Assembly: GCA_964418595.1 (NCBI GenBank)
Contig: CAYQMF010000032.1
Span: forward strand, 1-54,103
Reading direction: 5' to 3'
Origin: CAYQMF01 sp964418595
GTDB lineage: Bacteria; Planctomycetota; UBA1135; UBA2386
DNA: 54,103 nucleotides
Each line of letters opens with the position of its first letter. Positions within the stretch are counted from its first letter, which is position 1. The position numbers and the translations under genes are program-made. Shown here piece after piece: positions 7,149 to 15,766 of the stretch. Under the pieces are notes generated by a model, which saw nothing but the letters and a program-made list of their open reading frames with translations, was not told the origin of the DNA and searched no databases.

Positions 7149-8786
7149 ATGCGCAAGCAGAGCTCACTCGACGAGACCATGGTGCTGGCGCTGACCGTGG
7201 ATCGGCTCGGAGATCCCGGAGTGGTCGAGGTTGCGAAGGACCTCGGTCTGCCCAAGCCGCCGGCGGGGCTCGGGCAGCGCCTGGTCGGGATGCTTCACGA
7301 CGATTGGCGGCGGTTCGTCCCGGAGCGCGAGGCGCCCCGCGTCCAGGTGGGAACCGTTCGCCGGGAGGCGCCCAAGGTGCAGCGCAATGACCCGTGTCCC
7401 TGCGGCAGCGGCCGGAAGTTCAAGAAGTGCTGCGCCGACAAGGGCGTATTCGCGGCACCCGTCGTCGTCGAGCAGTCGCGGGACATCGACGACTACTGGG
7501 CCATGCGACCAGCCGAGATCGCGCGCCTGGATCCGTCGCAGCTCGGTCGGCTCGAGCTGGTCACCTGCATGCGCGTCGCATCGCGATTCCACCAGTGGGA
7601 ATTGGCCGAGCGGCTCATGACGGCGCTGGACGATCACCTGCAGGATCCCGAGGAGGTCGACGGCTTCCGCGAAGAGCTCTGCCAGGAAGCCACAGCCGCC
7701 GGTGCTGCCGATGTCGTCGATCGCATCATCGCAGGCGCGCATGATCCGGACGAGCTCGCCGAACGCGTCGGCCTCGGCGTTGGCCTGTTGCGACCGGATG
7801 CCGGAACGCTGGCTCGGCTCGAAGCGAAGGCCGCGGCCGGCCTGCGAGGCGACGCGGACGCGCTGTACGAACTGGCCTACGGTCTGCTCGATCACTCACC
7901 GGCGCTCGGTATCCTGGTGGCGCGCGGGGCGCTCGATCCCGAACGATCGATCGATTCGTGGCAGCTCGTCGAGGACATCGAGCGGGCACGCGACGTGTTG
8001 CTGATGCCTCCCGGCGATCCGGCCGCTGTTGCGTACGAACGCATGATGTCGGAGCATGCCGACGCGGAGACCCAACGCGTCGAGAGTGACGCCGTCGGGG
8101 AGTTGACCAGGTCGATCCACGAGAAGCAGCACACCCTCGAAGCAGCCCAGCGCGAGGCCGCCACCCTGCAGCACAAGATGGAGGAGGCGAACAAGCGAAT
8201 CGCTCGGTTGGAAAAGGCCGCGTCGGCCAAGACCGCTGCAGCCGCGTCTGCGCCGGCCTTGGATCACGCTGCGGCGGCAGCGCATCTCCAGGGGGAGCTG
8301 GTTTGTCTGCGCGGTCGCGTCACCGAACTCGAAGGACTGGTGACCGAGAATGCGAGTCGCCGCAGGGCGCTCGAGCGCCAACTCGAAGAGCGGTCAAGCA
8401 CGGCCGGGCCACGGGTCGTGTCCGATGCGGGAGGTGAGGCTCGAGCCGAGGCCGGCGACCGGGATGCCGAGGTCGAGGTCGACGATGAGCCGCTCGCCCC
8501 CCGAACGGTCAGCGTGCCGTCCTTCGACGAGGCCGCAGCACATTCGCTGCGCCGGCTCGACCGCGCGACTGCATCCCGCGTCGTGCGTGCCGTGGGCCTC
8601 GTCGCCGCCGCCGACCCCGGCGCCTGGCGGGACGTCAAGGCGCTGCGCGTGGCACCGGGACACCTGCGCTTGCGCGTCGGACAGTACCGCGTCCTGTTTC
8701 GTGTGGACGCCGAGCGGAGGGTGCTGGTCGTCGAGCGGATCGTGCCGCGGAACGAGCTCGCAGCCACCGTGCGCAGGGTCGACTGA
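7149..8786 (+). CDS. SEC-C zinc motif / coiled-coil / RelE-ParE-like fusion protein
   Basis: The 545-residue protein has an intact SEC-C motif (NDPCPCGSGRKFKKCC, residues 80-95), the zinc-binding element also seen at the SecA C-terminus. Next come a helical domain (about 105-300), a coiled coil with Glu/Ala/Lys-rich heptads (about 300-420) and an acidic linker. The last 90 residues (about 455-545) read like a RelE/ParE toxin: regular helices, then LRLRVGQYRVLFRVD and VVERIVPRNEL. RelE-type domains cut or bind ribosome-associated mRNA or bind gyrase; here the domain is attached to a large body with no separate antitoxin gene nearby, so a self-contained ribosome-linked factor is possible. The ATG at 7149 is the first standard start codon in the frame, but the preceding 100 bases in this frame also look coding. 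Confidence 0.85.
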   Translation: MRKQSSLDETMVLALTVDRLGDPGVVEVAKDLGLPKPPAGLGQRLVGMLHDDWRRFVPEREAPRVQVGTVRREAPKVQRNDPCPCGSGRKFKKCCADKGVFAAPVVVEQSRDIDDYWAMRPAEIARLDPSQLGRLELVTCMRVASRFHQWELAERLMTALDDHLQDPEEVDGFREELCQEATAAGAADVVDRIIAGAHDPDELAERVGLGVGLLRPDAGTLARLEAKAAAGLRGDADALYELAYGLLDHSPALGILVARGALDPERSIDSWQLVEDIERARDVLLMPPGDPAAVAYERMMSEHADAETQRVESDAVGELTRSIHEKQHTLEAAQREAATLQHKMEEANKRIARLEKAASAKTAAAASAPALDHAAAAAHLQGELVCLRGRVTELEGLVTENASRRRALERQLEERSSTAGPRVVSDAGGEARAEAGDRDAEVEVDDEPLAPRTVSVPSFDEAAAHSLRRLDRATASRVVRAVGLVAAADPGAWRDVKALRVAPGHLRLRVGQYRVLFRVDAERRVLVVERIVPRNELAATVRRVD

Positions 8787-8858
8787 CACCGGATTCGTGG
8801 GCCGCGAGGACCGCCGCGGGATGCCGCGCGCGGCCGGGGTCCGCGGTCCGGCATCGGG

Positions 8859-8864
8859 TATCCT
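8859..8864 (+). promoter_or_regulatory. Putative -10 hexamer TATCCT
   Basis: TATCCT ends 11 bases before the ATG of the subtilisin gene at 8876. A start site 6-8 bases after the hexamer would leave a leader of only a few bases. No clear -35 box is visible. Confidence 0.4.
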
Positions 8865-8875
8865 GAGCCCTCCTC

Positions 8876-11800
8876 ATGCGTTGTGCGCGCCTTGCCCTCG
8901 TCCTCCTCGCCGCCCCGGTCCTCGCTCAGCGCAGCCCGCTACTCGAGGCCATCCCTCCAACGGGCGCGACACCTCCGCCCGGGTGGCTGATCACGGGCAC
9001 GGTCACCGCGATCTCCCACGACACACCCAGCGCCGAAACGCTGGCCAGGCCCGACTACGTCCCGCCGGACGGCAGCGAACCCTACGGGCTCGACCTCGGG
9101 GGCACGGTGCTCCATCCCGAGCCCGGACTCGATCCGCGCTTGCTCGAGCGCATGCGCGCGGCGCCGGGCGGAGAAAGCCACGCGATGGTGATGTTGAAGG
9201 GCAAGCTGGTCCAGGCGCGCGTCGACGAGCTGGCGGCTCGCGGCGCGAGCTTCCTCGGCGTCCATCCGTGGCAATGCGTGAAGGTCCGCGTGCCACACGC
9301 CGCCGTGCCCGACCTGTTGCGCCTGACTTCGGTGCGCTGGATCGGTCTGCCGGAGCCGCGGCAGAAGCTCTCGCCGCGCTTCGTTGCCCAAGCCGTCGGC
9401 GATGCGCAACACCTGTACGTGCACATCAACCTCTTCGCGAGCGACCTCTCGCCCCTCGCGACGATGGAGCCGATCCGCACGCCCGTCGTGCCGGCACATT
9501 CCGGCGCGCACGGTGAGACGCGTGCCGTCCTGCGCTGGCGCACGGGCGGACCTGTTCTCGCGCAGCTCGAGGCACTCGGATTCGCCGAGGAGAGCTGGGA
9601 CGAGTTCACGCGCGCGTATCGCGGCCGCCTGCCAGTACGCTCGCTCGACGCCGTGCTCGCGCTCGACACGGTGCTCTTCGTCGAACCTGTCGTCACCCAT
9701 CACGCGGACCACGCGCAGAGCGTGGGAATGATCAACCAGGACCGGGTGCGCGGGACGTATCCGGGTCAGGGCATCGCCGTCGGTGTCATCGACTCCGGGA
9801 TCAACGGCAACCCGTGGCATCAGGACTACGCGAGCAAGTGGTACTGGTGGTGGGACAACACCGGCGCCGGGGCGACCAACGATCTGGTCGGCCATGGCAC
9901 GCACGTGTCCGGCACCGTGTTCGGCGACGGGATCGCCGACCAACGTCTGATGGGCGTGGCGCCGGCCGTCGGCCGTGACGCCAACGCGCGCGTGTTCATC
10001 GGTCGCTACCTCGGCACGAACGGCAACGGGTCCGGCGACCCCGGTTGGCTGTACAGCGCGTTCGCCAGCCCCCCCGCCGGGCGCAAGCCCAGCGTCGTGA
10101 ACAACTCGTGGTCCGCGGACCCGCAGGGGTCGAGGTGGTACGGCACCGAAGCCGGTGCGCGACAGATCGATGGTTTCGTCCACGCAACCGACCAGACCTA
10201 CTGCTACGCCGCCGGGAACAACGGCAACGGCAATGCCAGCCCCGGCGTCGGCTCGCCGGGCTCGGCGAAGAACGTGATCACCGTCGGCTCGGTCGACGTG
10301 TTCCCCGACGTCAACGGGCGCGCGGGCTCACGATCGACATTCTCCGATTTCGGCGTCGGTGACGGGCGGCAGAAGCCCGACCTGATGGCGCCGGGAGCAG
10401 TGATCACCTCCTGCCTCGCCGGGACGAGCGACGCCTACATCCAGAAGCAGGGCACGAGCATGGCGACGCCGCATGTCACGGGCGTGATCGCGAGCCTCGC
10501 CGACAACAACGCGTGGTTCGAGTACAACCCCGCGGCGGTCAAGGCACTCCTGCTCGCGACGACCACCAACGGTGTCGTCAGCGGCACCGTCGGCCACGGC
10601 CTCGTCGACTCACACCGCGCCAACTACGGCTGGAACTGGGTCTACGCCGGCACGCTGAGCGCGCCCTTCACATGGTCGTACTTCGACATCGACGTGCCCG
10701 CGAACATGGCGACGATGAAGGTCGTCACGACCTGGGTCGAGCCACCGGTGTCCGCGGGCGGCAGCGCCGCCCGAGTGAACGACGTGCAAACGTACCTCGA
10801 CGTCGAGCCGCTCTCGAATGTCGGAACCGACGGCTGGCCCATCACGAGCCCCGCCGACAACGTCACGACCCTGTTCGGCAGGTCGGCGCTGACCGGCATC
10901 GTCCAGAGCTGCGCGGGCAAGCGCGTACGGGTGAAGGTGTACGCCAACTCCATCTTCCCCGGCACGAACGCGAAGTGGAGCGTGGCCGTGGCGCTGGGCT
11001 TCGCCGATGGGACCGGTCCGATGCAACTGACGGTGACCCCTTCGGCGACACTGCTGCGCCCGAACACCAACTTCACGGTGCAGACGACGCTGGCGACCGG
11101 CGCCGGCAACGTCGACCTCGAGAGCGCGCGCATCGCGCTGGCTGGCTACGGCAGCGCGACGCTCTCCACAATGCAGCGGACGACCGCCGACGGCATCGTC
11201 CACGCGTTCGGGGGCACGGGCTACTGGTCCTATCCCTTCCCGACGGTGGGGGACATGACCGTCGGCAGCGGCGCCTCGCGCTCCCTGCTGTTCTCGATGC
11301 GCGCACCGACGACGTCGGGCATCGTGAACCTCAGCACGCGAGCGATGGCTCAGGGCCGCAGTTGGGTCGATGTGACGCTGCCGATCTGCGTCGACGGCAG
11401 CGCGCCACAGACGGTGACCGGGCTGACCAGTCCGACGCACTCGGTGAACGCCTGGTCGCGCAATCCGGACGTGCGCATCGACTGGAATGCCGCGACCGAC
11501 GTTGGCTGCGCGGGGATCGCCGGGCTCGCCTGGAGTTTCGACCAGAACGCGAGCAGCGTGCCGACGGTGATGAACGTGACCGGCGACCCACGGACGCAGA
11601 CCTTCAGCGGGCTCACGAGCAGCAGCAGCGCCTGGTGGTTCGCGATCCGCGCCGTCGACCGCATCGGCAACATCTCGGCGGCGACTGCGCGCCTCGGCGG
11701 TTTCCTCATCGACACGCTGCCGCCGAGCCTCCTGTCGATCCAGATCAACGGCGGCGCCACGCACACGTCCTCGACCCGCGCGGACCTCGTGTTCGGTGCG

Positions 11801-12670
11801 AGCGATGCGCCGAGTGGCGTCGCGACGATCTCGTACTCGCTCGACGGATCGACCTGGAGCACGTTCGACCCCTTCACCGGGTTCGCCACGAATTTCGACC
11901 TCGCCAATGCCGCGATCGGTGGCAATTCGAACGAAGGCCAAAAGACCGTCTACGCCCGCGTCGCCGACCGCGCCGGGAATCTCAGCGCCGTGCGCAGCGC
12001 GTCGATCACCTTTCTCCGTTGCCCGTCGCTCAGCGGGGCATCGCCGGCGACGATGCCGACGATCTCGACGAGCGCCTTCTACATCCAGGGCGCCGACCTG
12101 GGCGACGCAACGGCGCTGCAGTTTGGCACCCACACGATCACCAACCGTGACCTCGCATATCTCGTGGACGGCGTGTTCTTCCCCGCTGGTGACAACGCTG
12201 TCTTCGTCCATCCGCCGCAGGGACTCGCACCTGGGCAGTACTCGATCCGCGTTGTCAACGCGGCGTGCACGAGCAATGCCATCACCGTCGCTCTCACCGC
12301 GCCGACGACCCCGGCCCTGAGCACTTCGACCTTTCCGCGTGTCGGCGTCGGCCAGACCTGGATGGTCCACCGCGGCTCGTTGCCGGCGACGACGGTGTGC
12401 TACCTCGCACTCTCACCGAGCAATGTGCCAAGCGTGATCCAGGGTGTCGTCAGCCTCGGGATCGGCAACGCGTTCACGTCGCTGACGGTCCTCGCCACGC
12501 CGTTCCCGACCGACGTCACCACCGGGCTGGCCCGCATCGGCCCGATCGCGCTGCCCACGTCGCTCGTCGGGCAGGTCGTCTATCACCAGATGATCCTCGT
12601 CGATCTCGCCAACCCGACGGCGAGGCCGCTCCCGGTCACGGGTGTCGTGCGGAGTCAGTACCTGCTCTGA
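8876..12670 (+). CDS. Large secreted subtilisin-family (S8) serine protease
   Basis: The 1264-residue protein has a signal peptide (1-17, ending VLAQ) and a long propeptide-like region (about 20-285). An S8 catalytic domain follows with the full set of residues: Asp306 in VIDSGI, His340 in GHGTHVSG, the oxyanion Asn448 in AAGNNGNG and Ser528 in GTSMATPHVTG. After about residue 570 come beta-rich modules: a P-like/galactose-binding region, Ig-like repeats (about 840-1040, DTLPPSLLSI start), an IPT/TIG-like domain (about 1045-1140) and a final module of about 120 residues with YLALSPSNVPS and LPTSLVGQVVYHQ. It is exported and probably degrades proteins outside the cell or at the surface. It converges with the kinase gene downstream, 63 bp apart. 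Confidence 0.95.
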   Translation: MRCARLALVLLAAPVLAQRSPLLEAIPPTGATPPPGWLITGTVTAISHDTPSAETLARPDYVPPDGSEPYGLDLGGTVLHPEPGLDPRLLERMRAAPGGESHAMVMLKGKLVQARVDELAARGASFLGVHPWQCVKVRVPHAAVPDLLRLTSVRWIGLPEPRQKLSPRFVAQAVGDAQHLYVHINLFASDLSPLATMEPIRTPVVPAHSGAHGETRAVLRWRTGGPVLAQLEALGFAEESWDEFTRAYRGRLPVRSLDAVLALDTVLFVEPVVTHHADHAQSVGMINQDRVRGTYPGQGIAVGVIDSGINGNPWHQDYASKWYWWWDNTGAGATNDLVGHGTHVSGTVFGDGIADQRLMGVAPAVGRDANARVFIGRYLGTNGNGSGDPGWLYSAFASPPAGRKPSVVNNSWSADPQGSRWYGTEAGARQIDGFVHATDQTYCYAAGNNGNGNASPGVGSPGSAKNVITVGSVDVFPDVNGRAGSRSTFSDFGVGDGRQKPDLMAPGAVITSCLAGTSDAYIQKQGTSMATPHVTGVIASLADNNAWFEYNPAAVKALLLATTTNGVVSGTVGHGLVDSHRANYGWNWVYAGTLSAPFTWSYFDIDVPANMATMKVVTTWVEPPVSAGGSAARVNDVQTYLDVEPLSNVGTDGWPITSPADNVTTLFGRSALTGIVQSCAGKRVRVKVYANSIFPGTNAKWSVAVALGFADGTGPMQLTVTPSATLLRPNTNFTVQTTLATGAGNVDLESARIALAGYGSATLSTMQRTTADGIVHAFGGTGYWSYPFPTVGDMTVGSGASRSLLFSMRAPTTSGIVNLSTRAMAQGRSWVDVTLPICVDGSAPQTVTGLTSPTHSVNAWSRNPDVRIDWNAATDVGCAGIAGLAWSFDQNASSVPTVMNVTGDPRTQTFSGLTSSSSAWWFAIRAVDRIGNISAATARLGGFLIDTLPPSLLSIQINGGATHTSSTRADLVFGASDAPSGVATISYSLDGSTWSTFDPFTGFATNFDLANAAIGGNSNEGQKTVYARVADRAGNLSAVRSASITFLRCPSLSGASPATMPTISTSAFYIQGADLGDATALQFGTHTITNRDLAYLVDGVFFPAGDNAVFVHPPQGLAPGQYSIRVVNAACTSNAITVALTAPTTPALSTSTFPRVGVGQTWMVHRGSLPATTVCYLALSPSNVPSVIQGVVSLGIGNAFTSLTVLATPFPTDVTTGLARIGPIALPTSLVGQVVYHQMILVDLANPTARPLPVTGVVRSQYLL

Positions 12671-12733
12671 ACTGAACGCGCCGCGTCTGCCCCGTCAGGC
12701 GTCGCCGTCCCCGAGGCACCCGCGGCCGAGCAA

Positions 12734-15733
12734 CTACCGGTCGATCTCACGACGCACCGCGACAACGCGGAAGCCATCCTTCATGTCCACGCGCCAAGGA
12801 TAGCCGCCGTGGTTCGCGGCACAGCGGAAGTAGCTCGTATCGCTCTGCTCCCACGTGCCGCCGCGCCACGGCCGCTTCTGCTCGTCCTCGAACGCTCCGA
12901 GGCACCACTCGATGACCCCACCGGCCATCGCCTGCACTCCGAACGGGGACTCATCGCCGGCGGACGGCTCGGGCTTGGGAGGTCGATGCGACCACTCCGC
13001 TCCCTCGCGCACGAGGAAGGTGTCCGCGCGGCAGAGCTTCGGGTCGAAGCGGTCTCCCCATGGGAAGGTGCGCCCGTCCACGCCGCGCGCGGCCTTCTCC
13101 CACTCGTCCTCGGTCGGAAGGCGGAAGACCCAGGGCTCGTCGCGCTCACGTGCCCGGGTCGTGAGCCAGCGGCAGTACGCGTCGCAGTCGTCGCACGAGA
13201 TCGAACTCACCGGCGCGACGAGGTCGCGATCCGGCTCGTAGCCTGCGTCCGCGTCTCCGGACCACAATGGATCATGGATCACGCGTGCCTCACGTTCGCC
13301 CCAGCGTTTCCGCGGCACACGAATGCACTGGCCCTTCCTGCGGGCTCGTTCGATGTCCGCGCGGGTCCGCCCGTCGCGCAGGAACTCGAGGTACTCTGCG
13401 ACGCTCACCTCGTTGCGGCCGATCCAATAGCCGTCCATCCAGCGAGCCACAGCCGGCTCACCGCAGAGGAACCAACCCGGCGCCACATGTACGAAGCCGT
13501 TCAGGGTCGTTCCTTCCGCGTGCAGATCGAGCCGCAGCATCACCGTCTCACCCGGCTCCCGCACGAGCACCGGCACGCGCAGATCCTCGTGACCCGCACA
13601 GCGCGCCAGGACCAGGTACGAGCCGGGCTCGAGCACGATGCGACAATCGGGCAGCGCACCGATCCGGTTGTCGGCAGCACAGGCGAGCGGATAGGCAGTG
13701 GCGAGAGCAGCGATCCCGGCCATCGAGCTGCCCTCGAGCCGCACCTCCCGCTCGCGGCCGTCCGAGAGGACCCGGAGTGTGAGGCCGCCGGCAGGCAACG
13801 GCTTCTCCAGTCCGGCAGGCAGCTTGCCGTCCACGCTCCGGAGGAGCAGATCGCCCGTCCGAATCCCAGCACGTGCCGCAGGTCCACCCGGGCTCACCTG
13901 CGCGACCGCGAGCGCTGGCTCGCCGGATGCGGGCCGATCGCAGATTCCCGCGGCCGGGTGGAATGGCACGGGTCTGAGCATGGTCTGCCCGGGAGAGCTC
14001 GCAGCATTGCCTCGATCCGAGTACCGAAACAGGAACAGCTCCGTACCGCCTGGTTCGCCGGATACCACGATGGGCGCCTGCCCCGGTGGTGCCTCCTGCG
14101 CACCGATCGGAGCCGGGCGTGTTGCGAGGCTCCGCTCCACCAGCACCTCGCGGAATCTGCGCATCGAGAGCGAGGCGGGAGAGCGCAGCGCGAGCTCGTT
14201 CAGTCGGAGCAGTGCATCCCGCGTCAACGCGTCGATCTTGCGGATGTCGCCGCCGACGTCCCGGAGGTGGCGACACTCGGCGAGGATGACGTTGAGCGCG
14301 ACCGCGGTCTGCAACTCGAGTTGGAACGCCTCGATGTCGTTCAGGAGCTCCCGGCCCGGCTCGTTCTCGGGTGAGAGCTCGTTGGCCCGCCGCAGGAGCT
14401 GGCTCGAATCGATGAGGCGCTGCGCCTCGAGGGAGGAGTCTACGACGAGGCTCTCGGCCTTTGCGACGAGCCGCTGTGCCTCCTTCTCGCGCCGGCTCGC
14501 GCGCCCCTGCCCCGCGATCAGACCGCCGGAAGCGGCAAGGATCGCCGCACACGCGAGCACCGCAGGCCAGGGATTGCGGCGGACCAGCTTGATCGCACGA
14601 TCGATCGCACCAGGCGGGCGAGCGCGGATCGGGCGCGAGCTCAGGAAGCCGGCCAGGTCCTCCGCGAAGGCGCGCGCCGACGTGTAGCGTTGACGCGGAT
14701 CCTTTGCGAGCGCGGTCATGCAGATCGTCTCCAGGTCACGCGGGACCAGGGGATTCAGGCGGCGCGGGCTTGGCGGCTCGCGCTCGAGGATGCACTGAAA
14801 GACCTGTTGGCTGGTAGGAGCCGAGAACGGGCGCTGCAGCGTGATCACCTCGTATAGCGTGACACCTAGCGCGTAGATGTCGGTCCACGGGCCGACCGTC
14901 GTCGCGCCACGCTCGGCGATCTGCTCCGGCGCCATGTAGGAAGGCGTGCCCGCTCCGAGCAGGGTCTGCGGCGACGTGGCGGTCGTGCTCTCCAGCTCGC
15001 GCGCGATCCCGAAGTCCACTAGACGCGCCTCGCCGGAATCGTTCACGAGGATGTTCGCCGGCTTGACGTCCCGGTGCGTGATCCCTTCTTCGTGGGCATG
15101 ATGCAGCGCCTCGGCAACCTCGCGGACCAGGCACGCTGCGGCCGCCAGGTACGAGCCGCTCGGCGGTCGCTTCGCGGACCTCAGGTGTGCCGCGGTGAGT
15201 TCGTCGATGCCCACCTCGACGGCGGCTCGGAGGAGCTGTGCGAGAGAGGCACCTTCCACGAGATCCATCGCGAAGTACGGGACGCCGTCGGCAGTCTCGC
15301 CGACGTCGTGGACCACGACGATGTTGGGATGATGGATCTGCGCGAGCGCGCGAGCCTCGCGGCGGAACCGCTCGACCGCGCGTGGGGAGGCGCGGAGTCC
15401 CGGGTGCAAGACCTTGAGCGCGACTTCTCTCCGCAGCGCCGGATCGTGCGCGCGGTACACGATGCCCATGCCGCCATGGCCGAGCTGCGCCGTGATGCGA
15501 AACCGGCCGATCGTGGCCGGTGTGCGCGCGAGCGCGGCCGCGTTCGCTCCGCCGTCGCCATCGCCGCGCGCCACGTGGATCTCGGCGAGCACGAGTCCGG
15601 ACGCGCGCACCTCCGCCGCGAGCTCGGGTCGCTCGCGGCAGATGCGTTCGATCTCGGCATGGTCACCGCGTTCCCAGGCGTCGAGGCAGGCCGCAAGGAT
15701 CTGGTCACGCGGGTGGTTGACAGGATTCGGCAT
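12734..15733 (-). CDS. Transmembrane Ser/Thr protein kinase with PDZ-like and SUMF1-like domains
   Basis: The 999-residue protein starts with a short helical region, then a Hanks-type kinase domain (about 77-365): Gly-rich loop LGHGGMGIV (84-92), Lys107, HRD 220-222, DFG 240-242, APE 268-270, all intact. A single membrane segment (about 389-408) separates it from an extracytoplasmic part: a helical stretch, a PDZ-like domain (about 605-670), a PEGA-like strand pair (about 697-740) and a C-terminal SUMF1/FGE-like domain (about 750-995) with RLPTEDEWEKAARG, FPWGD, IEWC and RGGTW. The Cys pair of catalytic formylglycine-generating enzymes is absent after RGGTW, so this is probably a binding or sensing domain. 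It belongs with the nearby ECF sigma factor as a signalling pair, which is inference. Confidence 0.93.
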   Translation of the reverse strand: MPNPVNHPRDQILAACLDAWERGDHAEIERICRERPELAAEVRASGLVLAEIHVARGDGDGGANAAALARTPATIGRFRITAQLGHGGMGIVYRAHDPALRREVALKVLHPGLRASPRAVERFRREARALAQIHHPNIVVVHDVGETADGVPYFAMDLVEGASLAQLLRAAVEVGIDELTAAHLRSAKRPPSGSYLAAAACLVREVAEALHHAHEEGITHRDVKPANILVNDSGEARLVDFGIARELESTTATSPQTLLGAGTPSYMAPEQIAERGATTVGPWTDIYALGVTLYEVITLQRPFSAPTSQQVFQCILEREPPSPRRLNPLVPRDLETICMTALAKDPRQRYTSARAFAEDLAGFLSSRPIRARPPGAIDRAIKLVRRNPWPAVLACAAILAASGGLIAGQGRASRREKEAQRLVAKAESLVVDSSLEAQRLIDSSQLLRRANELSPENEPGRELLNDIEAFQLELQTAVALNVILAECRHLRDVGGDIRKIDALTRDALLRLNELALRSPASLSMRRFREVLVERSLATRPAPIGAQEAPPGQAPIVVSGEPGGTELFLFRYSDRGNAASSPGQTMLRPVPFHPAAGICDRPASGEPALAVAQVSPGGPAARAGIRTGDLLLRSVDGKLPAGLEKPLPAGGLTLRVLSDGREREVRLEGSSMAGIAALATAYPLACAADNRIGALPDCRIVLEPGSYLVLARCAGHEDLRVPVLVREPGETVMLRLDLHAEGTTLNGFVHVAPGWFLCGEPAVARWMDGYWIGRNEVSVAEYLEFLRDGRTRADIERARRKGQCIRVPRKRWGEREARVIHDPLWSGDADAGYEPDRDLVAPVSSISCDDCDAYCRWLTTRARERDEPWVFRLPTEDEWEKAARGVDGRTFPWGDRFDPKLCRADTFLVREGAEWSHRPPKPEPSAGDESPFGVQAMAGGVIEWCLGAFEDEQKRPWRGGTWEQSDTSYFRCAANHGGYPWRVDMKDGFRVVAVRREIDR

Positions 15734-15744
15734 GCTCGGAAGGG

Positions 15745-15750
15745 AGGATA
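15745..15750 (-). promoter_or_regulatory. Putative -10 hexamer TATCCT
   Basis: Read on the minus strand, TATCCT lies 11 bases before the ATG of the SUMF1-domain kinase at 15733, the same hexamer and spacing as before the subtilisin gene at 8876. No purine-rich ribosome binding site lies between, in line with a near-leaderless transcript. Confidence 0.4.
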
Positions 15751-15766
15751 GCGCGAATGCTCCCGA

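Noticed and set aside
7149..8786. A conventional toxin-antitoxin locus for the RelE-like domain
   Set aside because: No small neighbouring gene with an antitoxin fold exists on either side; the RelE-like region is an integral C-terminus of a 545-residue protein.
12734..15733. Active formylglycine-generating enzyme
   Set aside because: The Cys pair required for catalysis is absent in the conserved C-terminal block, and the domain sits behind a kinase and membrane segment.
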